From contig NZ_JAAXKZ010000030.1 in NCBI RefSeq assembly GCF_012911875.1, positions 1 through 50,232 on the forward strand: a stretch of 50,232 nucleotides of DNA, read 5' to 3'. Shown here piece by piece: positions 7,914-16,512 of this stretch (the first letter of the stretch is position 1; every line of letters starts with the position of its first letter). The notes under the pieces were generated by a model. The model saw only the letters and a program-made list of their open reading frames with translations, had not been told where the DNA came from and ran no database searches. The translations under genes and the position numbers were made by a program. The DNA comes from Pseudonocardia bannensis. Its GTDB lineage: Bacteria > Actinomycetota > Actinomycetes > Mycobacteriales > Pseudonocardiaceae.

Positions 7914-7954
7914 TCGCGGTGGCAGGGTTGGGGGAAGCAACCCTGCCACCGCGA
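7914..7954. repeat. Perfect 17-bp inverted repeat with 7-nt loop
   Basis: Left arm TCGCGGTGGCAGGGTTG (7914-7930), loop 7931-7937, right arm CAACCCTGCCACCGCGA (7938-7954), with no mismatch. No T-run follows on either strand, so a standard intrinsic terminator is unlikely. It lies 20 bases from the SOS-box-like site and is not inside a gene. Confidence 0.9.
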
Positions 7955-8008
7955 TCCTCGGTCAAGACGCCCGGATGTTGCCGCGGGCACGGCCGTGTAC
8001 GGAATCGT

Positions 8009-8190
8009 CCGGGAGGCGAGCTGCGCAGTGCCGTCCCGTAGGCCGCCCGGACGGCAGTGGACGGCCACCGAGCCGGCGTCCGGCCGGTTGATAGTCGCGG
8101 GCATGGAACCGAACGGGCTGGCCCACCCACTGCCCGGCAGGCCATGAGCTGGGGCCGAATCGGGAGCTCAACGGGTGGCGGCCCTGTCGC
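8009..8190 (+). repeat. Dispersed ~185-bp repeat, copy A
   Basis: This segment aligns along its length with 9422-9612 in the same orientation at roughly two-thirds identity by eye. The best-conserved blocks are GGGAGGCGAG, GGCGTGGAACCG versus GGCATGGAACCG, CCCACTCACTGCCCGG versus CCCACCCACTGCCCGG, and GAGCTCAACGGG. Shared frame is not maintained, so it does not look like two copies of one gene. Its nature is unknown. Confidence 0.7.
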
Positions 8191-8274
8191 TGCCGCGGCC
8201 ACCGCACCACGACGTTCTGGGCGGGGGAGTGCCGGGCGACCTGGTACCGGCCGCCGCTACTCAAGACATGCCGG

Positions 8275-8770
8275 TCAATGGGGATCGATTGAGGTCCCGG
8301 TGACCCGAACGGCTTGCCGGGCTGTCAGCGGCTCGGCGAACCCGCTGGCCTCCACGTCGGCCTGCAGCTGCTCGGGTGGAACGCCCAGCACATGCCGGTG
8401 CACGCTGAGCACCAGCCGGCCGCCCGGACGCAACACCCGATGCAGCTCCGTAGGGCGACGGGCTGGTCCCACAGCATGACGTTGTTGACCGAGATCACCG
8501 CCTCTACCGAGGCCACCGGGCCGCCGGCGGCCTCCGCACCGCTCTCGCGGACCTCCACCACGCCGTCGGCGACGAAGGGGGCGCAGCGGGCCGCAGCCAT
8601 CCGCCGCAGGGTGGCCGAAGGGTCCACGCCGATCACCTGGCTGGTGGGACCGGCCGCGGCCGGCGCCAGCACCACCCCGGGGCCCGGGCCGAGGACCGGA
8701 ACCCGTTGCCCCGCCGCAGGCCGGCCTGCCCGATCACCCACTGCTCCTGCTCGGCGTTGCCCGCGCCATC
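8275..8770 (-). pseudogene. SAM-dependent methyltransferase (class I), broken by two frameshifts
   Basis: Three minus-strand frames join into one protein. EQEQWVIGQAGLRRG (about 8710-8755) leads into a second frame with VLGPGPGVVLAPAAAG, SQVIGVDPSATLRRMAAAR and VEAVISVNNVMLWDQPVAL. A third frame follows with ELHRVLRPGGRLVLSVHRHV and EASGFAEPL, ending at the stop at 8275. The order is motif I (GPGPG), the acidic motif II (GVDPS), then the RVLRPGGRLV hallmark, as in ubiquinone/menaquinone-type methyltransferases. Two single-base changes are needed, one near 8705 and one near 8465. As written it is inactive. Confidence 0.75.
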
Positions 8771-8914
8771 AGCGCCCCGCCGACCGGGACGAATGACCCA
8801 CGAGTAAACGGGGGCGGGTGATCGTGGCCGTGGCGCGAGCAGCGCAGAACCGCACGGCCGGAGCTCGGCGAGCTGGACACGTTTCTCCTGGGCGCCGGTG
8901 GGAAGCACGGGCCG

Positions 8915-9352
8915 ATGGAGCTCGTCGTCATGGTCGGCCTGCAGGGGTGCGGGAAGTCGAGGTGGGTCCGGGAGCACCTCGCTCCGACGCACGCGGTGGT
9001 GAGCAAGGACCACTGGCCGAACGCGCGGCGCCGTGAGGCTCGGCAGCAACGGGTCGTCGACGAGTTGCTCGCCGCTGGACGCGACGTCGTGGTCGACAAC
9101 ACGAACCCTGCGCTCGAGGACCGGGCGCCGCTGATCGCCCTCGCGCGCCGACACGGCGCCGCGGTTCGCGCCGTGCACCTCGATGTCCCGCTCGAACTCT
9201 GCCTCCAGCGCAACGCCGGTCGGAAGGGTCGGGCCCGAGTGCCGGTCGTCGGCGTGCTCGCCACCCGGAACCGCCTCGTCGCGCCGTCGACGGAGGAGGG
9301 CTTCGATCGCGTCGACGTCGTCCGTCCGCCCGAGCAGGTACGGCCTGCGTGA
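8915..9352 (+). CDS. P-loop ATPase, polynucleotide-kinase-like (AAA_33 type)
   Basis: 145-residue protein with a Walker A GLQGCGKS at residues 8-15. A DELLAAGRDVVVDNTNP segment follows, the Walker B-like DNTN motif characteristic of polynucleotide kinase 5'-kinase domains and related small kinases. HLDVPLELCLQRNAGRKGR matches the lid region with its arginines. Such domains phosphorylate 5'-hydroxyl nucleic acid ends or small metabolites; the substrate is not deducible. The ribosome-binding site is weak. It stands alone between a dead methyltransferase and repeat copy B. It is slightly short but retains every recognisable kinase motif. Confidence 0.78.
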   Translation: MELVVMVGLQGCGKSRWVREHLAPTHAVVSKDHWPNARRREARQQRVVDELLAAGRDVVVDNTNPALEDRAPLIALARRHGAAVRAVHLDVPLELCLQRNAGRKGRARVPVVGVLATRNRLVAPSTEEGFDRVDVVRPPEQVRPA

Positions 9353-9421
9353 CGCGACGACCGGTTCCCCGGTGCCACCGTGTCCGCGGTCAGGTCGGGC
9401 CGGCGCGGCCCACCGGGTGGG

Positions 9422-9612
9422 AGCTCGGGAGGCGAGCGGCGCAATGTCGCCTTTCCGCGCCCCCCATCGGCCAGCAGTGCGCGGCCGCTGATCCGGTGTC
9501 CGATCAGACGGTCCCGCCGGGGGCGTGGAACCGCGCCGGCGAGCCCACTCACTGCCCGGCCGGGCATGAGCCGAGACCGGGCCGCGAGCTCAACGGGGCG
9601 GCTGCCGTGCTG
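9422..9612 (+). repeat. Dispersed ~185-bp repeat, copy B
   Basis: Second copy of the repeat at 8009-8190, same orientation. Copy B ends about 30 bases from the stop of the alpha/beta hydrolase gene. No terminal inverted repeats or target duplications are obvious. Confidence 0.7.
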
Positions 9613-9644
9613 CTACAGGGTGAACTGGGAGAGGGTGCCGTCAC

Positions 9645-10511
9645 TCAGACGCTCGGCTGCGCCTCGAGTTCCCGCTTGGTGATCTGCTCGAGAACGGGCA
9701 TGAGGTACTTCTTGAAGGTCACCGGGTTCTCGCACATCGGGAAGTGCCCGATCTCCTCCATGATGATGGTCTCGCTCCCCTTGATCTTCTTCCCTGTCTG
9801 GGCGGTCATCTCGGGCGTGCAGGCGAAGTCGTAGACGCCGGTCATGAGGTACACCGGCACGTTGCCGCTGATCTTCTCGGCGAACTGCCGAAAGTCGTGG
9901 TCAACGCTGTAGAAGTACAGGTCGCCGCGGAAGATGCCGGGGCCACCCTGGGCGTAGTACCACCAGGTCTCCCAGCGGTAGTCCTCCGGGCTCTGCGGCG
10001 CCATCAGCCCGAACACCGATGTAGCGCACGCCTCCCCGCCATGTACCTCGGGGTGGTAGAGCCAGTCGATGAACCAGCCGGGCGAGTAGTCGCACGCCTC
10101 GATCGCGATCAGGGCGCGCACCTTCTCCTCGAAGTTGAGTGCCAGGTGCAAACAGATGTTGCCGCCCATCGAGCTGCCCATGATGACCGGTCGCTCCAAT
10201 CCGAGGGCGTCACAGAAAGCCATGACGAACTCGTAGTAGAACTTCGCGGTCAGCCGATACTCATCATTCTGGAAGCCCGGCGGGGGAATTGACTTGCCGT
10301 GCCGGGGAAGATCCAGTGCGATCACTCGGAACTGGCCCGTGATGTCGGGATCGGCGAGCTGGTGGCGGTACTCACGAGAATCGGTTCCGGCCGTGTGCAG
10401 GCACACCAGAGGAATTCCTTCGCCAGCCTCCTCGTAGAAGACCCGGTATTCTGTGCCATCGTGAGGAACGTAAACGTAACGACCGACAATGGGATCGTGC
10501 TTCGTCGCCAT
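9645..10511 (-). CDS. Alpha/beta-fold hydrolase
   Basis: 288-residue hydrolase. The nucleophile elbow is GSSMG with Ser114, the acid is likely Asp228 (YLMTGVYD) and the base His256 (EEIGHFPM). The oxyanion region is LVCLHTAGTDS. The cap is rich in aromatic residues (YSPGWFIDWLYHPEV, RWETWWYYAQGG), suggesting a bulky hydrophobic substrate. Similar enzymes act in meta-cleavage or haloalkane-type pathways, but the substrate cannot be assigned. The ATG at 10511 (MATKHDPIVG) is followed by a normal N-terminal strand. It appears monocistronic and intact, in contrast to its surroundings. Codon use is less extreme in GC than in neighbours. Confidence 0.95.
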   Translation of the reverse strand: MATKHDPIVGRYVYVPHDGTEYRVFYEEAGEGIPLVCLHTAGTDSREYRHQLADPDITGQFRVIALDLPRHGKSIPPPGFQNDEYRLTAKFYYEFVMAFCDALGLERPVIMGSSMGGNICLHLALNFEEKVRALIAIEACDYSPGWFIDWLYHPEVHGGEACATSVFGLMAPQSPEDYRWETWWYYAQGGPGIFRGDLYFYSVDHDFRQFAEKISGNVPVYLMTGVYDFACTPEMTAQTGKKIKGSETIIMEEIGHFPMCENPVTFKKYLMPVLEQITKRELEAQPSV

Positions 10512-11210
10512 CTTCCTGAGCTCCTACCCTCGTGCAGTGCTCATGCGGCCACCGGCCGGCGAGCTCCACACCGGCGTGGGCGGCGCGAGATCCCGGAGCG
10601 CGGTACGGCGGCCCAGCAGGGCGGAGCGGTAGTTGACCCCCGCTGCCCGCTGTCCTCGGCGTCGACGTGCTCCTCGACGTCGGGCACCGGCGCGCCGGGG
10701 TTCCCGGCCAGGAAGAGCCGCAGTCCGTCCCTGCCAGAACAGCACGCATTCGTGCCCCGGACCGCCGGGGCCGGTGAGCACGGCCTCCGGCCCGATCCAG
10801 CGGTCCGGGTCGTAGCCGTCCGGTTCGATGACGATCGCCCCGGTCGGCCCGTGGTGGCCAGTGCGCTCTTCAGTCGCCCAGTGCTCGGTGCCGTCCACCA
10901 CCGGGCGGGGTGGGAGGTCCTTGCTCCGGTGTCCGGCGAGCGCCGCGCTGAAGCGGTCGCTGGGAGATCGGGCTACCCCCTCATCCGGCTCCCGGCAGTC
11001 CCCGCGCCCTGAGCCAGGGCGGGACTGTTGACGGTTCGATGGCCACGGCGGCGCTGCCCCGAGCAGACCGACGAACGGCCGGATAGCACAGCCACCTGGG
11101 TTGGCGGTTGTCGTCGAGGCCCGCCAGGCACGGAGGCGTTCTCGTGACTGTTCCGGAGAGCCGGCCCGCCCCGCCGGGGCGCCCGTGCGGGCTCTGATGG
11201 GGAGGGCGGT
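10512..11210. other. Intergenic region holding a broken minus-strand reading frame
   Basis: Between about 10620 and 10901 the minus strand reads TEHWATEERTGHHGPTG, then IVIEPDGYDPDRWIGPEAVL and GPGHECVLFWQGR. A second frame continues plausibly as DGLRLFLAGNPGAPVPDVEE. This looks like one gene split by a single frameshift near 10735, but I do not recognise the family and see no supported start. The remaining DNA, 10902-11210, shows nothing I can name. Confidence 0.4.
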
Positions 11211-11747
11211 TCAGCTCGGGTCGAAGTCCTCGGGGAAGATCGAGTTCAGGAACCGGCGGAACTTGGACACCTCCTCCTCATCGGGCCGCATGCCCCCACC
11301 GGCATCCGGGCCACTGCCGGCGACATCCTCGTCCAGGACCCACTCGACGCCGGCCACCCCCGCCGCGTCGAGCACTGTGTCCTCGGCCCAGATTCCGACC
11401 CCGGCGTGCAGCGCCAGGGCCACCGCATCACTGGTCCGGGCCGACACCACCGTCCCGCCGGTCACGCCCAGCTCGGCACGGAACACCCCGCCGCGCAGTT
11501 CGGTGATCCGCGCCCGCTCCACCTGGTGGCCCAGCGCTCTCAGCACCGCGAGGATCAGCTGGTGGGTCAACGGCCGCAGCGTCACGACACGCTCATAGCC
11601 CAGCACGATGGCCTCGGCCTCCGGCCGGCCGATCGACACCGGCACGTAGCGGCCCAGCCCCGCGATCTCCTGCAACACCAGCACCGCCCCGGTCTCGGAC
11701 GGGCTCACCCCGATCCCCACCACACGCACCTCGGGCATGCCGACCAT
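11211..11747 (-). CDS. Bifunctional nuclease family protein (DUF151)
   Basis: 178 residues matching the DUF151/bifunctional nuclease domain: VRVVGIGVSPSETGAVLVLQE, then GRYVPVSIGRPEAEAIVLG, LTHQLILAVLRALG, RGGVFRAELGV and ARTSDAVALALHAGV. Plant and bacterial relatives have been described with DNase/RNase activity, but most bacterial members are uncharacterised. The acidic C-terminal tail (PDEEEVSKFRRFLNSIFPEDFDPS) is typical of actinobacterial versions. Start choice is open between ATG 11747 (MVGMPEV) and 11738; the frame runs to 11840 without another better start. The gene is monocistronic and converges with an nhaA remnant on the opposite strand. Confidence 0.92.
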   Translation of the reverse strand: MVGMPEVRVVGIGVSPSETGAVLVLQEIAGLGRYVPVSIGRPEAEAIVLGYERVVTLRPLTHQLILAVLRALGHQVERARITELRGGVFRAELGVTGGTVVSARTSDAVALALHAGVGIWAEDTVLDAAGVAGVEWVLDEDVAGSGPDAGGGMRPDEEEVSKFRRFLNSIFPEDFDPS

Positions 11748-11858
11748 GCTGCCCACATCCCGCCCGGTTGCCCACCCGTACACCGCCTCACCCAACGCCT
11801 CCCTTCCCCGCGTGAGCGAGTGCCGACTGTCGGTTCTCAATCACGTTGAGCCTGATCG

Positions 11859-12275
11859 GGGTTCCCCGTCTCCCTGCTCATCGGTGAGCTGGCCTTCGGT
11901 GCCGGCACCGGGCGCGACGGCCAGGTCAAGGCCGGTGTCCTGGTCGGCTCGCTGCTCACCGCCCTGTTCGCGATTGTGCTGCTGCGCATCCGCAATCGTC
12001 ACGACCGGCGGCTGTGCGCCGAGGAGGCACGCGATGCCGACGCCGTCCCCGACATCTACGCGAGCGGCGACGCACGCCTGACACCGCAGCCCGCGGCACG
12101 AACCGTCCCGGCTGAACTGTCCGCGGTGGTGCGGGCGCGTCGCCTGCGCGACGAGCTGCTCCCCGGCGCCATCCGGGTCGATGGTCGCGTGAGAATTTCG
12201 CAGCCGGGCGAACCGATGCAGGGGGGCAGCAGCAGCGGTCAGCCGTGCCGGGAGAGCTCCCTGTCCGGGCGGTAG
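11859..12275 (+). pseudogene. Na+/H+ antiporter NhaA, C-terminal fragment
   Basis: The plus strand reads FPVSLLIGELAFGAGTGRD, then GQVKAGVLVGSLLTALFAIV and LLRIRNRHDRRLCAEEARD. This is the last transmembrane helix pair and tail of actinobacterial NhaA (…GFTVSLLIxELAF…KxGVLxGSLxAAxLxxxLLRxRNRxYR). An in-frame TGA at 11853 and a base slip at the start of the conserved part cut it off from the missing ten helices. The product could not transport ions. The 3' tail overlaps the end of the next minus-strand gene. Confidence 0.77.
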
Positions 12276-13381
12276 GTGTAGGCCACCTCCCGAATCCGGC
12301 TGCTCTTCTCCAGCCCCGCACCGAGCGCACCGCCGACGGTGGCAAGTGAGGCGGTCAGCCAGGCGATCGCCAGCAGGTTTGCCGCGTCTATGGGGTGGCC
12401 GAGTTGTCTGGCGATTTGGTCGGGAGGCAGGAGGAGAAGGCTGACGATGACTGTCAGCGCGAACAGGATGAGGTAGAGCGCGACCACGCCGATGACGACG
12501 GTGATGACGGTGACGGCGTTGAACAGGATGACCTGCTCCTTGGCCCCGGGGAGCTCTTTTCGATCCTCGGATCGAGGGATCTCCTCCGGTAGCTTGCCGC
12601 CGATGACGAGGGTCAGCACCAGCGCGAGAACGGACGCGATGGTGAGCGCGGTCAGGCGCAGCACACCCCCACTGTCGGCGATCATCCAGATGAAGCCGTT
12701 GACCAACGACAGCACCGCAATGCCGAGCGCGGCGACCGCGACGGACGACAGCCGGATGACGGCTCGCCAAGGACGGTTGGCACGCAGCATGCCCAGCAGC
12801 AGTCGGAAGTTGCCGCTGATCACGTTGGCGAGTAGCCGGATCCCGTGTTGGTCTTCCTCGACGTGGCGGCCGAGTTCTGCCAGCTCCTGGGCTGAGACGG
12901 GCCTCCGCTCATGCCCGGCGCCTGTGCCCCAGCCGGTATCGCCGTATTGGGTGAGCAGGGCCGACACCAGGCGGACGATGGCCCGCAGAGCGCGTCGGCG
13001 CACGTCAGCCGGGCCCAACGCGGGGAGGGACAGCACTGCCACACCGTGTGTCGGACTGGTGTAGGCGATGACCGGCCGTCGGTCCGTCTCCAGTGGCAGG
13101 TCGGTGATGTACACCGCGAGGTGCCAACCCTCGTTGAGCAGCTTCTCGCGTGCGGCCTGGATGACACCATCGGGGTCGACCGGCGGTTGGACGAGCCGGT
13201 CCGAGACGAGCTGGACGACCCAGCGCACGTTCGGCACGCGGAGGGCCAGCTGATCGGGAAGGTCGGGCAACAGACTGCTCGCGAGTTCGGTCGCTGGGCC
13301 GGGAGCCGCGATCAGGCCGAGCACCAACTCCCGGTTCTCGTCGTCCGCGCCGCTGCCGGAACGATGATTCGACGATGGCAT
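12239..13381 (-). CDS. Integral membrane protein of unknown function (four C-terminal TM segments)
   Basis: 380 residues. The N-terminal ~200 residues are soluble and mixed alpha/beta (LVLGLIAAPGPATELASSLL, RWVVQLVSDRLVQPPVDPDG, HLAVYITDLPLET, VAVLSLPALGPADVRRRAL). The C-terminal half has hydrophobic spans at about 208-235, 241-262, 285-318 and 332-356, and ends in a basic tail. I do not recognise the family; the soluble part repeatedly looks like a regulatory or nucleotide-type fold but shows no P-loop. ATG 13381 is preferred over the longer frame from 13459 because AGAGGTGGG lies eight bases before it. It is monocistronic, and the overlap with the nhaA remnant at its 3' end shows that region is no longer a functional gene. 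Confidence 0.85.
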   Translation of the reverse strand: MPSSNHRSGSGADDENRELVLGLIAAPGPATELASSLLPDLPDQLALRVPNVRWVVQLVSDRLVQPPVDPDGVIQAAREKLLNEGWHLAVYITDLPLETDRRPVIAYTSPTHGVAVLSLPALGPADVRRRALRAIVRLVSALLTQYGDTGWGTGAGHERRPVSAQELAELGRHVEEDQHGIRLLANVISGNFRLLLGMLRANRPWRAVIRLSSVAVAALGIAVLSLVNGFIWMIADSGGVLRLTALTIASVLALVLTLVIGGKLPEEIPRSEDRKELPGAKEQVILFNAVTVITVVIGVVALYLILFALTVIVSLLLLPPDQIARQLGHPIDAANLLAIAWLTASLATVGGALGAGLEKSSRIREVAYTYRPDRELSRHG

Positions 13382-14192
13382 TGCATCACCCACCTCTTCC
13401 GACGAGCCACGTCCGGACCGGAAAGCGCGCTGCACCCGCGAGTCCTTCACAGGTGGCACGTGTGGCGTTCACCCGGTACCCGCCCTCGGGCGAGTCACTC
13501 ACCGGTTCGGCTCCCGGTTCGCGCTGCTGTGCGGCTGGGTAGTGGCGCACGGTGTGCTGTGCCTTGGGGGCGCCCTCAAGCTGGATGCCGCGGTTCATCC
13601 CCACACCCGGTGGGCCGCTCGTCCGGCGTCGAGCCTGATCCCGGGGGTGCCGTGACTGTCCTGTACCCCAGCGATCCCGGTCGCGCTGGCCATCGCGTTC
13701 CTGTGCGAACGCCCCATCCCAGCTCAGGCCAGCCGGCTGGCGATGAGTGACTCGGCGATTATCGCTGTTGTCGGGCGACCATGAGCGCGCCCCGTTTGGT
13801 CACAGTGATCGGCACCGGTGCTTCCCGCGACGCCCGCGTAGCGACCGAGGCGGGGACCTGCCACCCGAGCAGGGCAATTGCGTACCGGCTGCCGGTCACA
13901 CCCAACCCGACCAGGCGAGCGGCGACCGAATAGAGGCCGGCCACCGCGTGCCTGCGCGCGACCGCGATCCTGCGCCGGACTACCGAGAGGCCAGGATCGC
14001 CCTTGGCCCGCGTGCGCCCCTCGGGCTACAGCGACACGGCCTCGTCCGCCGCCGTACGGTGGACAGGTACTTCGAGGCCACCGCTGACCTCCGCCCCTCC
14101 GTGCCGGTCCGGTGTTGCCTCCTCGGAGGGCAACCACCGGGGCAGCGACAGCAAAGCACCGGTGGTTCGGCCTCCGACAGTCGCGTTGAGTC
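13382..14192. other. Long region without an intact gene
   Basis: Over 800 bases hold only protein-like scraps. On the plus strand around 13510-13640 there is RFALLCGWVVAHGVLCLGGA followed by KLDAAVHPHTRWAARPASS. On the minus strand around 13760-13940 there is RLVGLGVTGSRYAIALLGWQ. Neither has a supported start and I recognise neither. The stretch looks like decayed coding DNA. Confidence 0.45.
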
Positions 14193-14345
14193 ATGCCCGC
14201 AGCGACGAACGCGCCGAGCACGTTGCCGGCCGGGTTCGTCCAGTCCTCGACCGCCTCGAACGACAGCTCGATCGTGCCGGCGTCAGGATCGATCGCGAGA
14301 AGCCGCAGCCCGAGCGTCTGCGCGGCCCGTGGCATCGGCGCCGGC
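14193..14345 (-). pseudogene. PaaI-type hotdog thioesterase, N-terminal fragment
   Basis: The minus strand reads AAQTLGLRLLAIDPDAGTIE, then LSFEAVEDWTNPAGNVLGAFV. This matches the start of hotdog-fold acyl-CoA thioesterases of the PaaI group (FxAxxxxxNPxGxVxGGxxAAM). After GAFVAAGM the family's central helix and remaining strands are absent, so only about a third of the domain survives. It is inactive. Confidence 0.62.
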
Positions 14346-14653
14346 CCTCGACGCCGTCCCCGAACGGTCCGGTCCGCCCGCTCATCCCGCTGCTCCGTCC
14401 GGTGCCGTCCGCCGACAGCACCGACGCCACCGACGCCGGCCGCCATCCCGATGACGTTGCTCGTCAAGGTGCTGCTCGTCGACACCGATCCACGGCCGGG
14501 CCGGGTCACGGCGCTGATCCGGTCGCCGGACCGGCCGGGCCGGGCGGAGCAGAAGACGGCGAAGGCGCAGGCGTCCGGCCCGGCGGACGGCGCCGGGCCT
14601 GACGGGCTCAGGCTCGATGTCAGCGGCGGTCGAGGGCAGGCCGGGTCAGCAGG

Positions 14654-14941
14654 TCAACTCCCGAGGATGTGGGCCTTCTGGGCTTCGAACTCTTCCTCGG
14701 TCAGGATGCCCTGCTGCTTCAGCTCGCCCAGCTGCTTGAGCTGGGCCAGGGTGTCGGCCATGCCTCCGCCGCCGTCGCCACTTCCCTGATCGGGAACCTG
14801 CTGCGGCGGTGGCGACTCGGCGACTGCCTGCTCCTGCCGGGCCCACCGGCCCGCCTGTCGGCGGGACACCCGGTTGGACACGGCGGTGGCCGTCCCGGCG
14901 ACGACGGCGGTACGGGCGATTCCGCGCAGCAGACCCGGCAT
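14654..14941 (-). CDS. SHOCT-domain protein
   Basis: 95 residues. The N-terminus (MPGLLRGIARTAVVAGTATA) is a short hydrophobic, possibly membrane-contacting helix, followed by a basic linker and a Pro/Gly-rich hinge. The C-terminal SHOCT module reads LAQLKQLGELKQQGILTEEE then FEAQKAHILGS, the usual form found at the ends of small actinobacterial proteins, thought to mediate oligomerisation. ATG 14941 has a GAGGGG ribosome-binding site. It lies 40 bases after a DUF6325 gene on the same strand, a pairing often seen in actinobacteria, so the two probably form an operon and act together. Confidence 0.87.
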   Translation of the reverse strand: MPGLLRGIARTAVVAGTATAVSNRVSRRQAGRWARQEQAVAESPPPQQVPDQGSGDGGGGMADTLAQLKQLGELKQQGILTEEEFEAQKAHILGS

Positions 14942-14981
14942 GATGTTCCCCTCCTCTGATCGGTGATCGACCGACAGGCGG

Positions 14982-15440
14982 TCAGACTTGGGCCTCGACC
15001 GTGTCCAGCGATGCGAGCAGCGCCTGCACCGGGATCCGGCCGCCGGCGACCAGTTGCGCCCCCGTGCGGCGCAGCGCCCGGGCGAGCGGCGCGGCCCAGC
15101 GGTTCTCGTAGACGATGATCCCCGCCGCGCTGCCCGGTTCCAGCACATCGGCCGCCTCGGTGATGTCGTCGGCGTCGAGCAGACCGGACCGGGCGCCCTC
15201 GAAGATCGAGAGGTCCAGATCGGCGAGAGCGTCGGCGTCGTCGATCTCCAGCGCGGCCACCGTGCCGTCGGCGTCCTTGGCCAGGAACACCAGGTCCAGG
15301 ATGCGGATGATGTCGCGCTCCACGAGGTCGACGAGCAGTGGCAACCCCTCGCCGGTCATTCGGCCCCCCGGGAACTCGACGACCAGGTAGTCGATCGGGC
15401 CCATCTCGTCGAGGACGTCGGGCGCGTCGGGAACAATCAT
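14982..15440 (-). CDS. DUF6325 family protein
   Basis: 152 residues. MGPIDYLVVEFPGGRMTGEG opens the domain, followed by LPLLVDLVERDIIRILDLVF, AALEIDDADALADLDLSIFE, DITEAADVLEPGSAAGIIVY and ENRWAAPLARALRRTGAQLV. This matches the DUF6325 (DUF1269-related) proteins of unknown function found beside SHOCT proteins. It is strongly acidic and has no signal peptide. ATG 15440 is chosen because an AGGGG sits nine bases upstream; a GTG at 15449 and an inner ATG before GPIDY are alternatives. It is first in a two-gene operon with the SHOCT protein. A stress or envelope-related role is plausible by context only. Confidence 0.88.
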   Translation of the reverse strand: MIVPDAPDVLDEMGPIDYLVVEFPGGRMTGEGLPLLVDLVERDIIRILDLVFLAKDADGTVAALEIDDADALADLDLSIFEGARSGLLDADDITEAADVLEPGSAAGIIVYENRWAAPLARALRRTGAQLVAGGRIPVQALLASLDTVEAQV

Positions 15441-15629
15441 CTGGCCCACCCCTGTCGGCTCTCACGCCATCTCTGGCCGCGCCATCTCTGGTGGCGACGG
15501 CACCTGCCGATCCTGGGCGCGTGGCGCCGTCGCCGTCGTCACCCGAGCGGGATGAGCCGCGACCGCCTCCGCTGCAGGCCCGACGGCGACCTTCTCGGCG
15601 AGGCGAGCGCCGGCAGGCCCCGGGTGGCG

Positions 15630-15773
15630 AAGGCGACGGCGTACGACCTGCCGAACTCGCCGGCCGCATTCCCCAACGCAAGCTTTCAGCCCACCCCCGA
15701 CGCCGGGCACCTCGTGCAGGAAGACAACCCCGCCGAGCTCACCGCAGCCGTTCTGGCCTTCCTGCAACGTTGA
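15630..15773 (+). pseudogene. Alpha/beta hydrolase (haloalkane dehalogenase-like), C-terminal fragment
   Basis: The end of this frame reads AAFPNASFQPTPDAGHLVQE then DNPAELTAAVLAFLQR before the stop at 15773. DAGHxVQEDxPxExxxAVLxFL is the catalytic-histidine end of many alpha/beta hydrolases and dehalogenases. The nucleophile and acid regions are absent upstream, where a divergent gene begins. It is a dead remnant. Confidence 0.58.
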
Positions 15774-15932
15774 ACGAGAGGGCGACACGATCGTCGACGG
15801 GCTTGCGCCCCGGAAACCGGCGACAGCGCGGTGGACGAGCAGGCAGCAGCGGCGCCACCCGCTGCCACCGTGAGTCCGGAACGAGCTCCGCAATCACCCA
15901 CAGGCAGGGTCCTCGAATGCGGCTTGGTGTAG

Positions 15933-16052
15933 CTGCACGCCGTCAAGCGGTTATGCACCCGCTACGAGCGCCCCGCCGACATCCACCTGGGCCGGCTTCA
16001 ACTCGCCTGCGCCCTGATCCGCCGTCGGCAACTGGCACTGCACCGTCGATCA
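15933..16052 (+). mobile_element. IS5-type transposase, C-terminal remnant
   Basis: The plus strand gives LHAVKRLCTRYERPADIHLG then RLQLACALIRRRQL, matching the end of IS5-family DDE transposases (WLxxFRRLxxRYERRADIHxAFLxLACALICxR). A TAG at 15930-15932 sits directly before it and the catalytic core is gone. Confidence 0.72.
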
Positions 16053-16512
16053 CGCACACCTCGTCAGGAAGCGCGGCGGAGTCCGGAGGGCCGACGCGAG
16101 CACGGTTGGGACGAGAGTTCTTGCCAGTGGCGTGGATCACCCCTACGATTCATTGGAACGCTAGGATGCTAGCTATTGGGGGAGTGAACATGCTGCTGGC
16201 GTTCATGTGCGCTCTCGCGCACTCTGCTGATGGGCGGCGGTTGCCGCCGAGCGGTGCGTCAGAACTGCTCGGCCGTCGAGCTGGGCGAGATATGTAGTCC
16301 GTCATCCTCCGTCGACGGCACCCACCACGCCAGTTCGACGTTTCATGAAGCAATCCCGAACGTCTTGCGAAGTGACCCGGAGGGGATCTCCGGGTTCGCC
16401 GTTACTGCCGCCCGCGGCTGATCCAGTGCAGTCGCGCACAACTGATGCAGCGCCATCCGGGTGGGGACCGACTCTCCTCCGGCTGGACCTCCCGTCCGCA
16501 GAAGGAGGCCCC
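16053..16512. other. Leader and unassigned DNA upstream of the LLM oxidoreductase
   Basis: There is an AT-richer patch at 16140-16190 (CGCTAGGATGCTAGC, containing a TAGGAT that resembles an actinobacterial -10 element and a small GCTAG repeat). No matching -35 can be called. The rest, including the last 130 bases before the GTG, holds no recognisable gene. Confidence 0.4.

Noticed and set aside
13660..13680. GTTCCTGTGCGAAC as an SOS-like palindrome
   Set aside because: Half-sites are in the wrong orientation (GTTC…GAAC rather than GAAC…GTTC).
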